DNA of 64,000 nt, from contig NZ_FRDA01000010.1 in NCBI RefSeq assembly GCF_900143095.1, positions 124,001 through 188,000 of the forward strand, in the 5' to 3' direction. How positions within the stretch are numbered: position 1 is the first letter of the stretch; every line of letters begins with the position of its first letter. This DNA is from Pseudomonas asturiensis. GTDB taxonomy: Bacteria; Pseudomonadota; Gammaproteobacteria; Pseudomonadales; Pseudomonadaceae. This document shows, in pieces, positions 34,256-42,991 of this stretch. The notes below the pieces were generated by a model. That model was given only the letters and a program-made list of their open reading frames with translations. It did no database searches and was not told the DNA's origin. The position numbers and the translations under genes are program-made.

Positions 34256-35314
34256 ATGAAACTCGCGCCAAAAATGCTGATTGCTGCGCTCTGCGTCGGG
34301 CTTGCCGGCCAGGCTTTCGCCGCCACTGAATTGAAGCACTGGCCCGAGCCTGCCGCGAAAGCACTCGATGCGATGATCGCGGCCAACGCCAACAAGGGCA
34401 ACTATGCCGTCTTTGACATGGACAACACCAGCTACCGCTTCGACCTCGAAGAGTCGCTGCTGCCTTACATGGAAAACAAAGGCCTGATTACCCGCGAGAA
34501 GCTCGACCCGTCGCTGAAGCTGATCCCGTTCAAAGACACCGCCGAGCACAAGGAAAGCCTGTTCAGTTATTACTATCGCCTCTGTGAGCTGGACGACATG
34601 GTCTGCTACCCATGGGTCGCTCAGGTGTTTTCCGGCTTCACCCTGCAGGAACTCAAAGGCTACGTAGACGAGCTGATGGCGCTCGGCAAACCGATTCCGG
34701 CCACCTACTACGATGGCGATACCGTCAAGCAACTCAACGTCGAGCCGCCACGCGTGTTCACCGGGCAAACCGAGTTGTACAAAAAGCTGATGGAAAACGG
34801 CATCGATGTCTATGTGATGACCGCTGCATCCGAAGAGCTGGTGCGCATGGTCGCCTCTGATCCCAAGTACGGCTACAACGTCAAACCGGAGAACGTGATT
34901 GGTGTATCGCTGCTGCTCAAGGATAAAAAAACCGGTGAGCTGACCACTGCGCGCAAACAGATCACGGCAGGCAAATATGATGCGAAAAGCAACATGGGCC
35001 TGGAACTGACCCCGTACCTGTGGACCCCGGCCACCTGGATGGCTGGCAAGCAGGCGGCGATCCTGACTTATATCGATCAGTGGAAAAAACCGGTACTGGT
35101 TGGCGGCGACACGCCGACGAGCGATGGCTACATGCTGTTCCACAGCGTTGACGTCAGCAAAGGCGGCGTGCACTTGTGGATCAACCGCAAGGACAAGTAC
35201 ATGACCCAGCTCAACGGCATGATGACCAAAAATGCCGAGGCTCAGGCCAAGGAAGGTTTGCCGGTGACAGCCGACAAGAACTGGGTCATCGTCAAACCGG
35301 ACGAAATTCAGTGA
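34256..35314 (+). CDS. Periplasmic HAD-family phosphatase, phosphorylcholine phosphatase-like
   Basis: Predicted periplasmic hydrolase of 352 residues with a 22-residue signal peptide (KLAPKMLIAALCVGLAGQ, cut after AFA). HAD motifs: motif I DMDNTSYRFDLEE (nucleophile Asp), motif II VMTAASEE, motif III/IV VGGDTPTSDGYM. These match P. aeruginosa PchP (phosphorylcholine phosphatase) as I remember it, so choline phosphate from host lipids is the likely substrate; other phosphomonoesters are possible. AAGGGGA lies nine bases before the ATG at 34256. A bidirectional terminator separates it from ilvD. Confidence 0.82.
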   Translation: MKLAPKMLIAALCVGLAGQAFAATELKHWPEPAAKALDAMIAANANKGNYAVFDMDNTSYRFDLEESLLPYMENKGLITREKLDPSLKLIPFKDTAEHKESLFSYYYRLCELDDMVCYPWVAQVFSGFTLQELKGYVDELMALGKPIPATYYDGDTVKQLNVEPPRVFTGQTELYKKLMENGIDVYVMTAASEELVRMVASDPKYGYNVKPENVIGVSLLLKDKKTGELTTARKQITAGKYDAKSNMGLELTPYLWTPATWMAGKQAAILTYIDQWKKPVLVGGDTPTSDGYMLFHSVDVSKGGVHLWINRKDKYMTQLNGMMTKNAEAQAKEGLPVTADKNWVIVKPDEIQ

Positions 35315-35371
35315 GTCGAATGTGATCGCGGCTGCGCTCTGCGTCCGCGCTTGATGGCACACACGCCCAAC

Positions 35372-35401
35372 AAAAAGCCCGGCATCTCTGCCGGGCTTTT
35401 T
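35372..35401. terminator. Bidirectional terminator
   Basis: AAAAAGCCCGGC-ATCTCT-GCCGGGCTTTTT: perfect 12-bp stem with A-run and T-run, between the convergent HAD phosphatase and ilvD genes. Confidence 0.9.
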
Positions 35402-35418
35402 GCGTAAGCGACGCTGCT

Positions 35419-37266
35419 TTATGGCACCAGCTTGTCCAGCAGTGCCTTGTCACGCACGGCGCCCTTGTCGGCGCTGGTCGCCAGCAGGGCGTAGGCCTTG
35501 AGGGCGGTGGTGACTTTGCGCGGACGTACTTCGACCGGCTTCCAGCCTTTTTTATCCTGCTCGGCACGGCGCTCAGCCAGTTCCGCGTCGTCGATCATCA
35601 GGTTGATAGAGCGGTTCGGGATATCGATCAGCACTTTGTCGCCATCGCGCACCAGACCGATTGCGCCACCAGCCGCCGCTTCAGGCGACGCGTGGCCGAT
35701 GGACAGGCCCGAGGTGCCGCCCGAGAAACGCCCGTCGGTGAGCAGCGCACAGTCTTTGCCCAGGCCTTTGGATTTCAGGTACGACGTCGGGTAGAGCATT
35801 TCCTGCATGCCCGGACCGCCTTTCGGGCCTTCGTAGCGGATGATCACGATGTCGCCAGCCTTCACTTCGTCAGCAAGGATCCCGCGCACGGCGCTGTCCT
35901 GGCTTTCGAAGATCTTGGCGTTGCCTTCAAAGACATGGATCGACTCGTCGACACCTGCGGTTTTCACCACACAACCATCCAGCGCGATGTTGCCGTAGAG
36001 CACGGCCAGACCGCCTTCCTGTGAGTAGGCGTGTTCGACGCTGCGGATGCAGCCGTTTTCACGGTCGTCATCCAGGCTGTCCCAGCGGGTCGACTGGCTG
36101 AACGCGGTCTGCGTCGGGATGCCGGCAGGGCCTGCCTTGAAGAAGGTGTGAACCGCTTCATCGGTGGTCTGGGTGATGTCCCACTTGGCAATGCCCTCGG
36201 CCAGGGTCTTGCTGTGCACGGTCGGCAGATCGGTGTGCAGCAGGCCGCCGCGAGCCAGCTCGCCTAGGATGCTGAAGATGCCGCCTGCGCGATGCACGTC
36301 TTCCATGTGGTACTTCTGGATGTTCGGGGCGACCTTGCAGAGCTGTGGCACCTTGCGGGACAGGCGATCGATGTGACGCAGGTCGAAGTCGATCTCGGCT
36401 TCCTGCGCTGCGGCCAGCAAGTGCAGGATGGTGTTGGTCGAGCCGCCCATGGCGATGTCCAGCGTCATGGCGTTCTCGAACGCCTTGAAGTTGGCGATGT
36501 TGCGCGGCAGCACCGAGTCATCGTTGTGGGTGTAGTACTGTCGGCACAGGTCGACAATGGTACGGCCCGCCTGCAGGAACAGTTGTTCACGGTCACTGTG
36601 AGTGGCGAGTGCCGAGCCATTGCCCGGCAAGGCCAGGCCCAGCGCTTCGGTCAGGCAGTTCATCGAGTTGGCGGTGAACATGCCCGAGCACGAACCGCAT
36701 GTCGGGCAAGCGCTGCGCTCGTACTCGGCGACTTTTTCATCGCTGGCTGTGGAGTCGGCGGCGATCACCATGGCATCGACCAGATCCAGCCCGTGACTGG
36801 CCAGCTTGGTCTTGCCCGCTTCCATCGGCCCGCCGGACACGAAGATCACCGGGATGTTGAGGCGCAATGAGGCCATCAGCATGCCGGGGGTGATCTTGTC
36901 GCAGTTGGAGATGCAGACGATGGCGTCGGCGCAGTGGGCGTTGACCATGTATTCCACGGAATCGGCGATGATCTCGCGGCTCGGCAGCGAATACAGCATG
37001 CCGTCATGGCCCATGGCGATGCCGTCATCCACCGCAATGGTGTTGAATTCCTTGGCCACACCGCCGGCGCGTTCGACTTCGCGTGCCACCAGCTGACCCA
37101 TGTCTTTCAGGTGAACGTGGCCCGGTACGAACTGGGTGAACGAGTTGGCGATGGCGATGATCGGTTTCTTGAAATCTTCGTCCTTCATGCCCGTGGCGCG
37201 CCAAAGGGCACGGGCGCCGGCCATGTTGCGGCCGTGGGTGGACGTTTTCGAGCGGTAATCAGGCAT
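35419..37266 (-). CDS. ilvD: Dihydroxy-acid dehydratase
   Basis: Fe-S lyase of branched-chain amino acid synthesis, converting dihydroxy acids to 2-keto acids. The 615 residues include the cluster Cys segments CISNCDKITPGM and CPTCGSCSGMFTANSMN, and the C-terminal GRFSGGTSGLSIGHASPEA. GGAG lies seven bases before the ATG. Stands alone between gaps, as usual for this gene in pseudomonads. Confidence 0.97.
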   Translation of the reverse strand: MPDYRSKTSTHGRNMAGARALWRATGMKDEDFKKPIIAIANSFTQFVPGHVHLKDMGQLVAREVERAGGVAKEFNTIAVDDGIAMGHDGMLYSLPSREIIADSVEYMVNAHCADAIVCISNCDKITPGMLMASLRLNIPVIFVSGGPMEAGKTKLASHGLDLVDAMVIAADSTASDEKVAEYERSACPTCGSCSGMFTANSMNCLTEALGLALPGNGSALATHSDREQLFLQAGRTIVDLCRQYYTHNDDSVLPRNIANFKAFENAMTLDIAMGGSTNTILHLLAAAQEAEIDFDLRHIDRLSRKVPQLCKVAPNIQKYHMEDVHRAGGIFSILGELARGGLLHTDLPTVHSKTLAEGIAKWDITQTTDEAVHTFFKAGPAGIPTQTAFSQSTRWDSLDDDRENGCIRSVEHAYSQEGGLAVLYGNIALDGCVVKTAGVDESIHVFEGNAKIFESQDSAVRGILADEVKAGDIVIIRYEGPKGGPGMQEMLYPTSYLKSKGLGKDCALLTDGRFSGGTSGLSIGHASPEAAAGGAIGLVRDGDKVLIDIPNRSINLMIDDAELAERRAEQDKKGWKPVEVRPRKVTTALKAYALLATSADKGAVRDKALLDKLVP

Positions 37267-37587
37267 TGGAGCACTCCGGCAAAATAAGGCTGATCAGGAA
37301 GGGAGTGAGCTTCTATTGACGTCGCTCGCATTCGGCAGTGACCGGATGCAGCGAAGAAACCGAAAACCACGGGATCACCGTGTACTCGGCCTGAGCTCAT
37401 AAACCCGCCGGGGGATGACTGGCGATGAATAGCGCGATTCTACACCGATGGAGGGCGGAGGAAACGCTTGCCTTGTGGCGCAAGGGCGAAGCGTGATCTT
37501 TCAGGAGGACGTATCGGCAGGGACAGGCGCCGCGGGCCGGATGCCGGAATGCTGAGTCTTGGACCCGTGTCAGGATTTACAGGCATG
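37267..37587. other. ilvD upstream gap
   Basis: No gene, repeat or RNA is recognised in these 321 bases; they must hold the ilvD promoter. GC content is ordinary. Confidence 0.5.
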
Positions 37588-37618
37588 AAAAAGTCGCCGA
37601 CAGGGCCCTGTCGGCGAC
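37588..37618 (-). terminator. Terminator of the unrecognised gene at 37655
   Basis: A 26-bp perfect palindrome (13-bp arms, GTCGCCGACAGGG) at 37593-37618 is followed on the minus strand by TTTTT, 37 bases after that gene's stop. Confidence 0.85.
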
Positions 37619-37654
37619 GTATGCCTGTTGTGTATCAGGCGTAACTGCCAGCAA

Positions 37655-38170
37655 TCAACGATTCACGATGGCCTGAATCTGATGCAGATAGGTTTCGCCT
37701 GTGACCGGTTGGAACACCAGCGCTTCCTTGATCCACGAAGAAGGCAGGCGAGTGATTTCCTCGAAGTAATCGGCAACATGTTGGCGTTGATCTTCCTGCA
37801 CCAGATTCATCATGTATTCCAGCCCGCCAGGCTTGCCCAGGAACTCGCCCAGTACGTAACCGGTACGCGTCCAGTCATGGTTTTCATGGAAGATTCGATC
37901 AGTCGGAGCAGCCGGTTGCTCAGGTACATAAAGAATGTACTGACCTTCCGGGCCACGAATCACGAAAAGACGGATGAGATTGACACCGCCATGAAGTGGC
38001 ATGACAAACCGGCCGATGGTGATGCCATCGTCATCGGAGGCCGTCGGGGCATTGACGACATGGTGAATCAGGTCTGCGCCTTCCGGGGAAAGCAGGCCTT
38101 TGGACAACTGGTCGGCCGCCATCCTGTTCAGGTCGTCGCGAATGTAGTCAACATAGGTAGAGTCGATCAT
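37655..38170 (-). CDS. Unrecognised protein, possibly a toxin-domain relative
   Basis: 171 residues, no signal peptide or membrane helix. It reads as a real gene: good codon usage, its own terminator, and a compact mixed sequence with hydrophobic beta-like stretches (GGVNLIRLFVIRG, GQYILYVPEQP) followed by a helical half (GEFLGKPGGLEYMMNLVQED). The pair 'alternating beta, then YILYVPE' reminds me of the DUF6543 segments of large Pseudomonas/Mcf-type toxins, but this is weak recall. Upstream DNA is AT-rich (two ATTTAAAT in 20 bases) with no Shine-Dalgarno box and no hrp box, unlike the neighbours. An accessory gene between ilvD and rlmI; function unknown. Confidence 0.6.
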   Translation of the reverse strand: MIDSTYVDYIRDDLNRMAADQLSKGLLSPEGADLIHHVVNAPTASDDDGITIGRFVMPLHGGVNLIRLFVIRGPEGQYILYVPEQPAAPTDRIFHENHDWTRTGYVLGEFLGKPGGLEYMMNLVQEDQRQHVADYFEEITRLPSSWIKEALVFQPVTGETYLHQIQAIVNR

Positions 38171-38284
38171 GATTTAAATCCATTTAAATTAAACAAAGTC
38201 CATTTTGAGTGTTGTCCTGAACCGTACGTCTGTCGGTGTTTGCTAACAGGACGCTAACAATTTATCAGCGCGAAAAACAGCGAC

Positions 38285-38300
38285 GCGATAGATATCTATC
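38285..38300. promoter_or_regulatory. 16-bp perfect palindrome
   Basis: CGATAGATATCTATCG lies 115-130 bases upstream of the unrecognised gene at 37655-38170. Possible operator; no other copy seen in the window. Confidence 0.35.
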
Positions 38301-38392
38301 GAGCTGTGGGCAGCATGTTTCAGGATATTTATCGTCGCGCAGTCGCCCTCGGCGTATCGAGGGCGTCTCGGGCAGACTCGTCATCGGCCACG

Positions 38393-38440
38393 GGCTCTGC
38401 ACGAAAAGTGGCTGCGCTCGCCGACTTTTCGTACAGGGCC
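38393..38440. repeat. 48-bp hairpin related to the MITE-like element
   Basis: GGCTCTGCACGAAAAGT and ACTTTTCGTACAGGGCC are inverted ends 14 bases apart, the same termini as the 140-bp element at 15094-15233 with most of the interior missing. It lies 10 bases beyond the rlmI stop and could form a stable mRNA 3' end. Confidence 0.6.
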
Positions 38441-38450
38441 TGGCGCAGGG

Positions 38451-39647
38451 TCAGCTGTTAGGCAGCAACCGGCAGGTAATGCTCTTGATGTAACGCGTTT
38501 CGGCAATGGCCGGATGGACAGGATGATCCGGGCCCTGACTGCCGCGTTCCAGCAGCTGGATATTGCGGTCCAGATGGCGGGCGCTGGTCAGCAGAATGTT
38601 TTGCAGATCATCTTCAGGCAGGTGCATCGAGCACGACGCGCTGACCAGAATACCGTCCTTGGTGAGCAGGCGCATGGCCTGTTCGTTCAGGCGGCGGTAG
38701 GCGCCTTCGCCGTTTTTCATGTCTTTCTTGCGTTTGATGAACGCAGGCGGATCGGCAACGATCACGTCGAAGCGCTCTTCGCCCGCCTTCAGCTCTTTAA
38801 GGGCTTCAAACACGTCACCTTCGATGCAGGTCAGTTTTTCGGCAAAACCGTTCAGCGCCGCGTTACGTTCCACGCCATCGAGGGCGAAGGACGAGGCGTC
38901 GACGCAGGTCACGTCGCTGGCGCCGAATGCGGCGGCCTGAATGCCCCAGCCGCCGATGTAGCTGTACAGGTCCAGTACGCGCTTGCCTTTGACATAAGGC
39001 GCCAGGCGCGCACGGTTCATGCGGTGGTCGTAGAACCAGCCGGTCTTCTGGCCAGCCATGACCGGTGCTTCGAACTGCACGCCGTTTTCTTCCAGCGCGA
39101 CCCACTCGGGAACCAGACCGAAGACGGTTTCCACGTAACGATTCAGGCCTTCGGCATCACGAGCGGCGGAATCGTTCTTGAACAGGATGCCACTTGGCTT
39201 GAGCACCTGGACCAGGGCAGCGATGACATCTTCTTTATGGTGCTCCATGGTGGCTGAAGCCAGCTGCACCACCAGAATGTCACCAAAACGATCCACCACA
39301 AGGCCCGGCAGCAGGTCTGAATCGCCGTAGACCAGGCGATAGAAGGGCTTGTCGAACAGCCGGTCACGCAATGACAACGCGACATTCAGGCGGTGAACCA
39401 GCAACGACTTGTCCAAAGGCAGCTTGATGTCGCGTGACAGCAGGCGGGCGCAGATCAGGTTGTTGGGGCTCATGGCAACGATGCCCAGCGGTTTGCCGCC
39501 GGCGGCTTCGAGGATGGCCTGGTCACCTGCTGCAAAGCCGTGAAGAGGGGTGGCGGCTACATCGATTTCATTGCTGTAGACCCACAAGTGACCGGCGCGC
39601 AGGCGACGGTCGGCGTTGGCTTTGAGGCGCAAGCTAGGCAGGGACAT
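38451..39647 (-). CDS. rlmI: 23S rRNA (cytosine-1962 C5)-methyltransferase
   Basis: SAM-dependent rRNA methyltransferase. The 398 residues begin with a PUA domain (LRAGHLWVYSNEID) and continue with a Rossmann methyltransferase: YSYIGGWGIQAAAFGAS (motif I), DVIVADPPAFIKRKKD (motif IV) and SCSMHL near the C-terminus. GGAG stands eight bases before the start. The gap to the next gene holds a perfect 11-bp stem (39683-39693 / 39701-39711). Confidence 0.92.
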   Translation of the reverse strand: MSLPSLRLKANADRRLRAGHLWVYSNEIDVAATPLHGFAAGDQAILEAAGGKPLGIVAMSPNNLICARLLSRDIKLPLDKSLLVHRLNVALSLRDRLFDKPFYRLVYGDSDLLPGLVVDRFGDILVVQLASATMEHHKEDVIAALVQVLKPSGILFKNDSAARDAEGLNRYVETVFGLVPEWVALEENGVQFEAPVMAGQKTGWFYDHRMNRARLAPYVKGKRVLDLYSYIGGWGIQAAAFGASDVTCVDASSFALDGVERNAALNGFAEKLTCIEGDVFEALKELKAGEERFDVIVADPPAFIKRKKDMKNGEGAYRRLNEQAMRLLTKDGILVSASCSMHLPEDDLQNILLTSARHLDRNIQLLERGSQGPDHPVHPAIAETRYIKSITCRLLPNS

Positions 39648-39682
39648 GACGTCGCTCCGGAAAAAAGAGCGGGATTATAGCG

Positions 39683-39711
39683 CGTCATCCCGGTTACGCG
39701 CCGGGATGACG
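39683..39711. other. Stem-loop between the PfpI-like gene and rlmI
   Basis: CGTCATCCCGG-TTACGCG-CCGGGATGACG, 17 bases after the PfpI-like stop codon; no T-run, so a weak terminator or mRNA-end structure. A TATAAT hexamer for rlmI lies beside it (39674-39679, minus strand) but without a convincing -35. Confidence 0.4.
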
Positions 39712-39728
39712 ACAATTAACGCAACCGA

Positions 39729-40268
39729 TTACGCCGACAGCGCGTCGATCAGTGTGCGGTTGAACGCCGGGATGTCATCGGGCTGGCGGCTGCTGATCAG
39801 GTTGCCGTCGGTGACCACTTCCTGATCGACCCACTCGGCACCTGCGTTGACCAGATCATCTTTCAAAGTCTTGAAGCTGGTCATGGTCTTGCCTTTGACC
39901 AGGCCTGCGGAAATCAACAACCAGCCGCCGTGACAAATGACGGCCAGTAGTTTGCCCGATTGGCTGGCCTCGGTGACGATCTTTTGAGCGTCGCTGTCCA
40001 GCCGGATCGTGTCGGAATTCTGTACGCCGCCTGGCAGGACGATGCCATCGTAGTCGCCTGCGTTGGCAGACTTGAATGTGGCGTCTACCTGAAAGTCGTC
40101 GGCAGGCTTGTCATGGTTCCAGCCTTTGACCTTGCCATCCTGGCTGGAAAGGATTTTCACGGTAGCGCCTGCTTGCTCCAGGGCCTGCTTGGGGCCGGTC
40201 AGTTCTACTTGCTCGAAACCATCGGTTACAAGAATTGCGATTCGTTTGCCATTCAACGCGTTGGACAT
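39729..40268 (-). CDS. PfpI/DJ-1 family protein
   Basis: 179-residue member of the DJ-1/PfpI superfamily (glyoxalase III, deglycase or protease-like activities have been described). The nucleophile elbow AVICHGGWLLISAG carries Cys followed by His-Gly-Gly, and VLPGGVQNSD and the N-terminal VTDGFEQVEL contribute the conserved Glu. The ATG at 40268 has GGAGGA just upstream, so a longer frame to 40367 is rejected. Monocistronic. Confidence 0.87.
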   Translation of the reverse strand: MSNALNGKRIAILVTDGFEQVELTGPKQALEQAGATVKILSSQDGKVKGWNHDKPADDFQVDATFKSANAGDYDGIVLPGGVQNSDTIRLDSDAQKIVTEASQSGKLLAVICHGGWLLISAGLVKGKTMTSFKTLKDDLVNAGAEWVDQEVVTDGNLISSRQPDDIPAFNRTLIDALSA

Positions 40269-40451
40269 GGGGTCCTCCAGTCTCGTGCTTAGGGGTGGCG
40301 TATTACTGGCCCTCGTGGGGCCGGGCTCACGCCGGTCACAGAGAGTCCGAAGCTGGGCGCGCGGCAAAGTTCCGAGAAAATGAGCGAAGAAGGTGATGGA
40401 CCGTTGCCCGATGAGGGGGCAGAATCCAGCTATGCCTTCGAGTAAATACCT

Positions 40452-41330
40452 ATGCCCTCACAGCTGTCACCCGAGCTAACTTCCGAGCAGATCCAGCAAG
40501 CGTTGCAGGGTATCAGTGTGCCCCCGCAGCCGCAGATCATGGTGGATTTGCAGATGGAACAGTACATGCCTGATCCTGATCTGGGCGTGATTGCGCGGCT
40601 GATTTCACAGGACCCGGGCCTGTCCGGTGCGCTGCTGAAAATCGTTAACTCGCCTCATTACGGGCTTTCCAACAAGATCGCCTCGATTCAGAAGGCGGTG
40701 AACCTGCTGGGCAGTCGTACCGTCATCAACCTGATCAATGCGCAGTCGATCAAGGGCCAGATGACTGACGAAACCATTGTCACGCTCAACCGTTTCTGGG
40801 ACACCGCTCAGGATGTGGCGATGACCAGCCTGACGCTGGCCAAGCGCATTGGCTCGCAAGCGGTGGACGAGTCCTACGCCCTTGGCCTCTTCCACGATTG
40901 CGGCATTCCGTTGATGCTCAAGCGTTTTCCGCATTACATGAGCGTGCTTGAAAGCGCCTACGCCAATACCGGCCCCGACTGCCGCGTGGTAGACACCGAG
41001 AACGAGGCGTTCGATACCAATCACGCAGTGGTCGGTTATTACACGGCCAAGTCGTGGCGCTTGCCGGATCATGTCACTGAAGCCATCGCCAATCACCACA
41101 ATGCCCTTGGGATATTCCAGGACGATACCAGTCGCAATGCGGCGCTAAAGAATCTGCTGGCCCCGCTGAAGATGGCCGAGCACATCTGCCAGTCCTACCG
41201 CGTGCTGGGCAATCAGGAAGAAGATCACGAGTGGGAAAGCGTCGGCCCGCTGGTGCTGGACTATGTCGGCCTGTCCGAGTACGACTTTGAATACCTGAGG
41301 GAAAGCATTCGCGAGCTGGGCGCCCGCTGA
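40452..41330 (+). CDS. HDOD-domain signalling protein
   Basis: 292-residue protein made almost entirely of an HDOD domain (PPQPQIMVDLQMEQYMPDPD, ISQDPGLSGALLKIVNSPHY, NLLGSRTVINLINAQ), a degenerate HD phosphohydrolase fold used in signalling. HD-like residues remain at LGLFHDCGIPLML. No receiver or GGDEF domain is attached. Partner unknown. It stands 45 bases before mutM on the same strand. Confidence 0.85.
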   Translation: MPSQLSPELTSEQIQQALQGISVPPQPQIMVDLQMEQYMPDPDLGVIARLISQDPGLSGALLKIVNSPHYGLSNKIASIQKAVNLLGSRTVINLINAQSIKGQMTDETIVTLNRFWDTAQDVAMTSLTLAKRIGSQAVDESYALGLFHDCGIPLMLKRFPHYMSVLESAYANTGPDCRVVDTENEAFDTNHAVVGYYTAKSWRLPDHVTEAIANHHNALGIFQDDTSRNAALKNLLAPLKMAEHICQSYRVLGNQEEDHEWESVGPLVLDYVGLSEYDFEYLRESIRELGAR

Positions 41331-41375
41331 TTCTGCGTGTCGCCCGCCGTTCCTTTCTGCACGACCGAGTTATCC

Positions 41376-42188
41376 ATGCCTGAATTACCTGAAGTCGAAA
41401 CCACCCGACGCGGCATTGCGCCCCATCTGGAAGGGCAGCGCGTGAGTCGCGTGATTGTGCGCGACAGTCGTTTGCGCTGGCCCATTCCCGAAGACCTCGA
41501 TGTCCGGCTTTCCGGGCAGCGCATCGTCCAGGTCAACCGCCGCGCCAAATACCTGCTGATTCAGGCCGAGGTCGGCACCCTGATCAGCCACCTCGGCATG
41601 TCAGGCAATTTGCGCCTGGTCGAAGCCGGTCTGCCTGCGCTCAAGCATGAGCACGTGGACATCGAGCTGGAGTCGGGCCTCGCCCTGCGTTACACCGATC
41701 CACGGCGTTTCGGTGCCATGCTCTGGAGCCTGGATCCGCATGCCCATGAGCTGCTGATTCGCCTCGGTCCCGAGCCGCTGACCGATCTGTTCGATGGCGA
41801 ACGTCTCTATGAGCGTTCCCGGGGCAAGTCGATTGCCGTCAAGCCGTTCATCATGGACAACGCGGTGGTGGTGGGCGTGGGCAATATCTACGCGACCGAA
41901 GCCCTGTTTGCGGCCGGAATCGATCCGCGCCGCGAGGCGAAAAGCATTTCCCGGGCGCGGTACCTCAAGCTGGCGATCGAGATCAAGCGCATCCTGGCCT
42001 ACGCCATCGAGCGGGGAGGCACCACGCTTCGTGACTTCATCGGGGGTGATGGCAAGCCGGGTTACTTTCAGCAGGAGTTGTTCGTGTACGGGCGTGCCGA
42101 TCAGCCGTGCAAGGTCTGCGGCTCGACGTTGCGTGAAATCAAACTGGGTCAACGAGCAAGTGTGTATTGCCCCAAGTGTCAGCGCTGA
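41376..42188 (+). CDS. mutM: Formamidopyrimidine-DNA glycosylase
   Basis: Bifunctional glycosylase/AP-lyase that removes 8-oxoguanine. The start is fixed at 41376 because Pro2 of MPELPEVETTRRGI is the catalytic nucleophile; Glu3 follows. The 270 residues end in the zinc finger CKVCGSTLREIKLGQRASVYCPKC. The lysine of the beta-hairpin (RRAKYLL) is present. Confidence 0.96.
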   Translation: MPELPEVETTRRGIAPHLEGQRVSRVIVRDSRLRWPIPEDLDVRLSGQRIVQVNRRAKYLLIQAEVGTLISHLGMSGNLRLVEAGLPALKHEHVDIELESGLALRYTDPRRFGAMLWSLDPHAHELLIRLGPEPLTDLFDGERLYERSRGKSIAVKPFIMDNAVVVGVGNIYATEALFAAGIDPRREAKSISRARYLKLAIEIKRILAYAIERGGTTLRDFIGGDGKPGYFQQELFVYGRADQPCKVCGSTLREIKLGQRASVYCPKCQR

Positions 42189-42220
42189 GAACAGGGCAGG
42201 GTCTTGAAACATCAGGCCCC

Positions 42221-42248
42221 TTGCTTAACCCCCGTCGCTGTTTATAGT
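42221..42248 (+). promoter_or_regulatory. Candidate sigma-70 promoter
   Basis: TTGCTT-N16-TATAGT, 40 bases before the small membrane-protein gene at 42289. Confidence 0.5.
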
Positions 42249-42288
42249 GATGGGCAAAACCTCAACGCCACGCCTGAAGGACCACGCT

Positions 42289-42627
42289 ATGAGCCCGTTT
42301 CGCATTCTTGCTGCCACGTTGGCGCTGCTCTTCGGCCTGCAGGCCGTGCCCGCCATTGCAGCGGATATTCCCGCAGGCAGCGGTAATCCCGTTTACACCA
42401 TCCAGAATCCACCTGTGTTCGCCATGGTCGGTGATCTGCTGATCGCGCGCCCCTTGTTGATTGCTGCCACTGTGATCGGCACCGGGCTGTTCGTCATCGC
42501 AGCACCGTTTGCGGCGGCGGGCGGCAATTTCAAGGCGACCGCCAAGGCGCTGGTGGTCGACCCTGGCAAGTCGGCCTTCGTGCGTTGTCTGGGGTGTACG
42601 GGCGACGGTTACGGTAAACAGGAATAA
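42289..42627 (+). CDS. Small exported or membrane protein
   Basis: 112 residues. An N-terminal signal peptide or anchor (SPFRILAATLALLFGLQAV, possible cut after AIA) is followed by a second hydrophobic helix (LLIAATVIGTGLFVIAAPFA) and a short tail with two Cys (RCLGC). GAAGGA stands eight bases before the ATG and a good promoter is present. Conserved in pseudomonads under uninformative names such as 'multidrug transporter'; two helices cannot support that. Function unknown. Convergent with the ferredoxin gene, 8 bases apart. Confidence 0.75.
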   Translation: MSPFRILAATLALLFGLQAVPAIAADIPAGSGNPVYTIQNPPVFAMVGDLLIARPLLIAATVIGTGLFVIAAPFAAAGGNFKATAKALVVDPGKSAFVRCLGCTGDGYGKQE

Positions 42628-42635
42628 CGACGGAA

Positions 42636-42890
42636 CTAGACCACCCTGCTGGTGATGATCCGGTACTTGTCCATCAACTGTTCCTTGCTCTCCACGTGAT
42701 TTTCATCCAGCGGGATGCAATCCACAGGGCAGACCTGCTGGCATTGTGGTTCGTCGTAGTGGCCCACGCATTCGGTGCACAGGTTCGGATTGATCACGTA
42801 GATCTCCTCGCCTTGTGAAATCGCTTCGTTCGGGCACTCGGGTTCGCAGACGTCGCAGTTGATGCAATCGTCGGTGATGATAAGGGACAT
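42636..42890 (-). CDS. 2[4Fe-4S] ferredoxin (YfhL/Fdx1 type)
   Basis: 84-residue electron carrier with two cluster motifs: CINCDVCEPECPNEAI and CTECVGHYDEPQCQQVCPVD; the longer insert between Cys residues of the second motif is the mark of the YfhL/Alvin ferredoxin type. The ATG at 42890 has GGAG seven bases upstream. In P. aeruginosa the same order fdx1-coaD occurs. Redox partner unknown. Confidence 0.93.
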   Translation of the reverse strand: MSLIITDDCINCDVCEPECPNEAISQGEEIYVINPNLCTECVGHYDEPQCQQVCPVDCIPLDENHVESKEQLMDKYRIITSRVV

Positions 42891-42991
42891 GAAATGCTCC
42901 TGCCGCGGCCGACGCCGGGGCATATGAAAACCAATGCGGCGAATTGTGCCGCATTAGGCCTCGGGTTGCACCTGCACGTTCCAGCGTTGTG

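Noticed and set aside
33869..35362. 497-codon minus-strand frame spanning folA and the HAD phosphatase
   Set aside because: Crosses two well-supported genes in antisense; composition is that of a shadow frame.
38171..38320. hrp box for the unknown gene at 37655
   Set aside because: No GGAACC-N15/16-CCACNNA pattern was found on the minus strand upstream, so there is no sequence support for a type III effector.
42289..42627. Multidrug transporter annotation for the small membrane protein
   Set aside because: Only two hydrophobic helices in 112 residues and no transporter motif.
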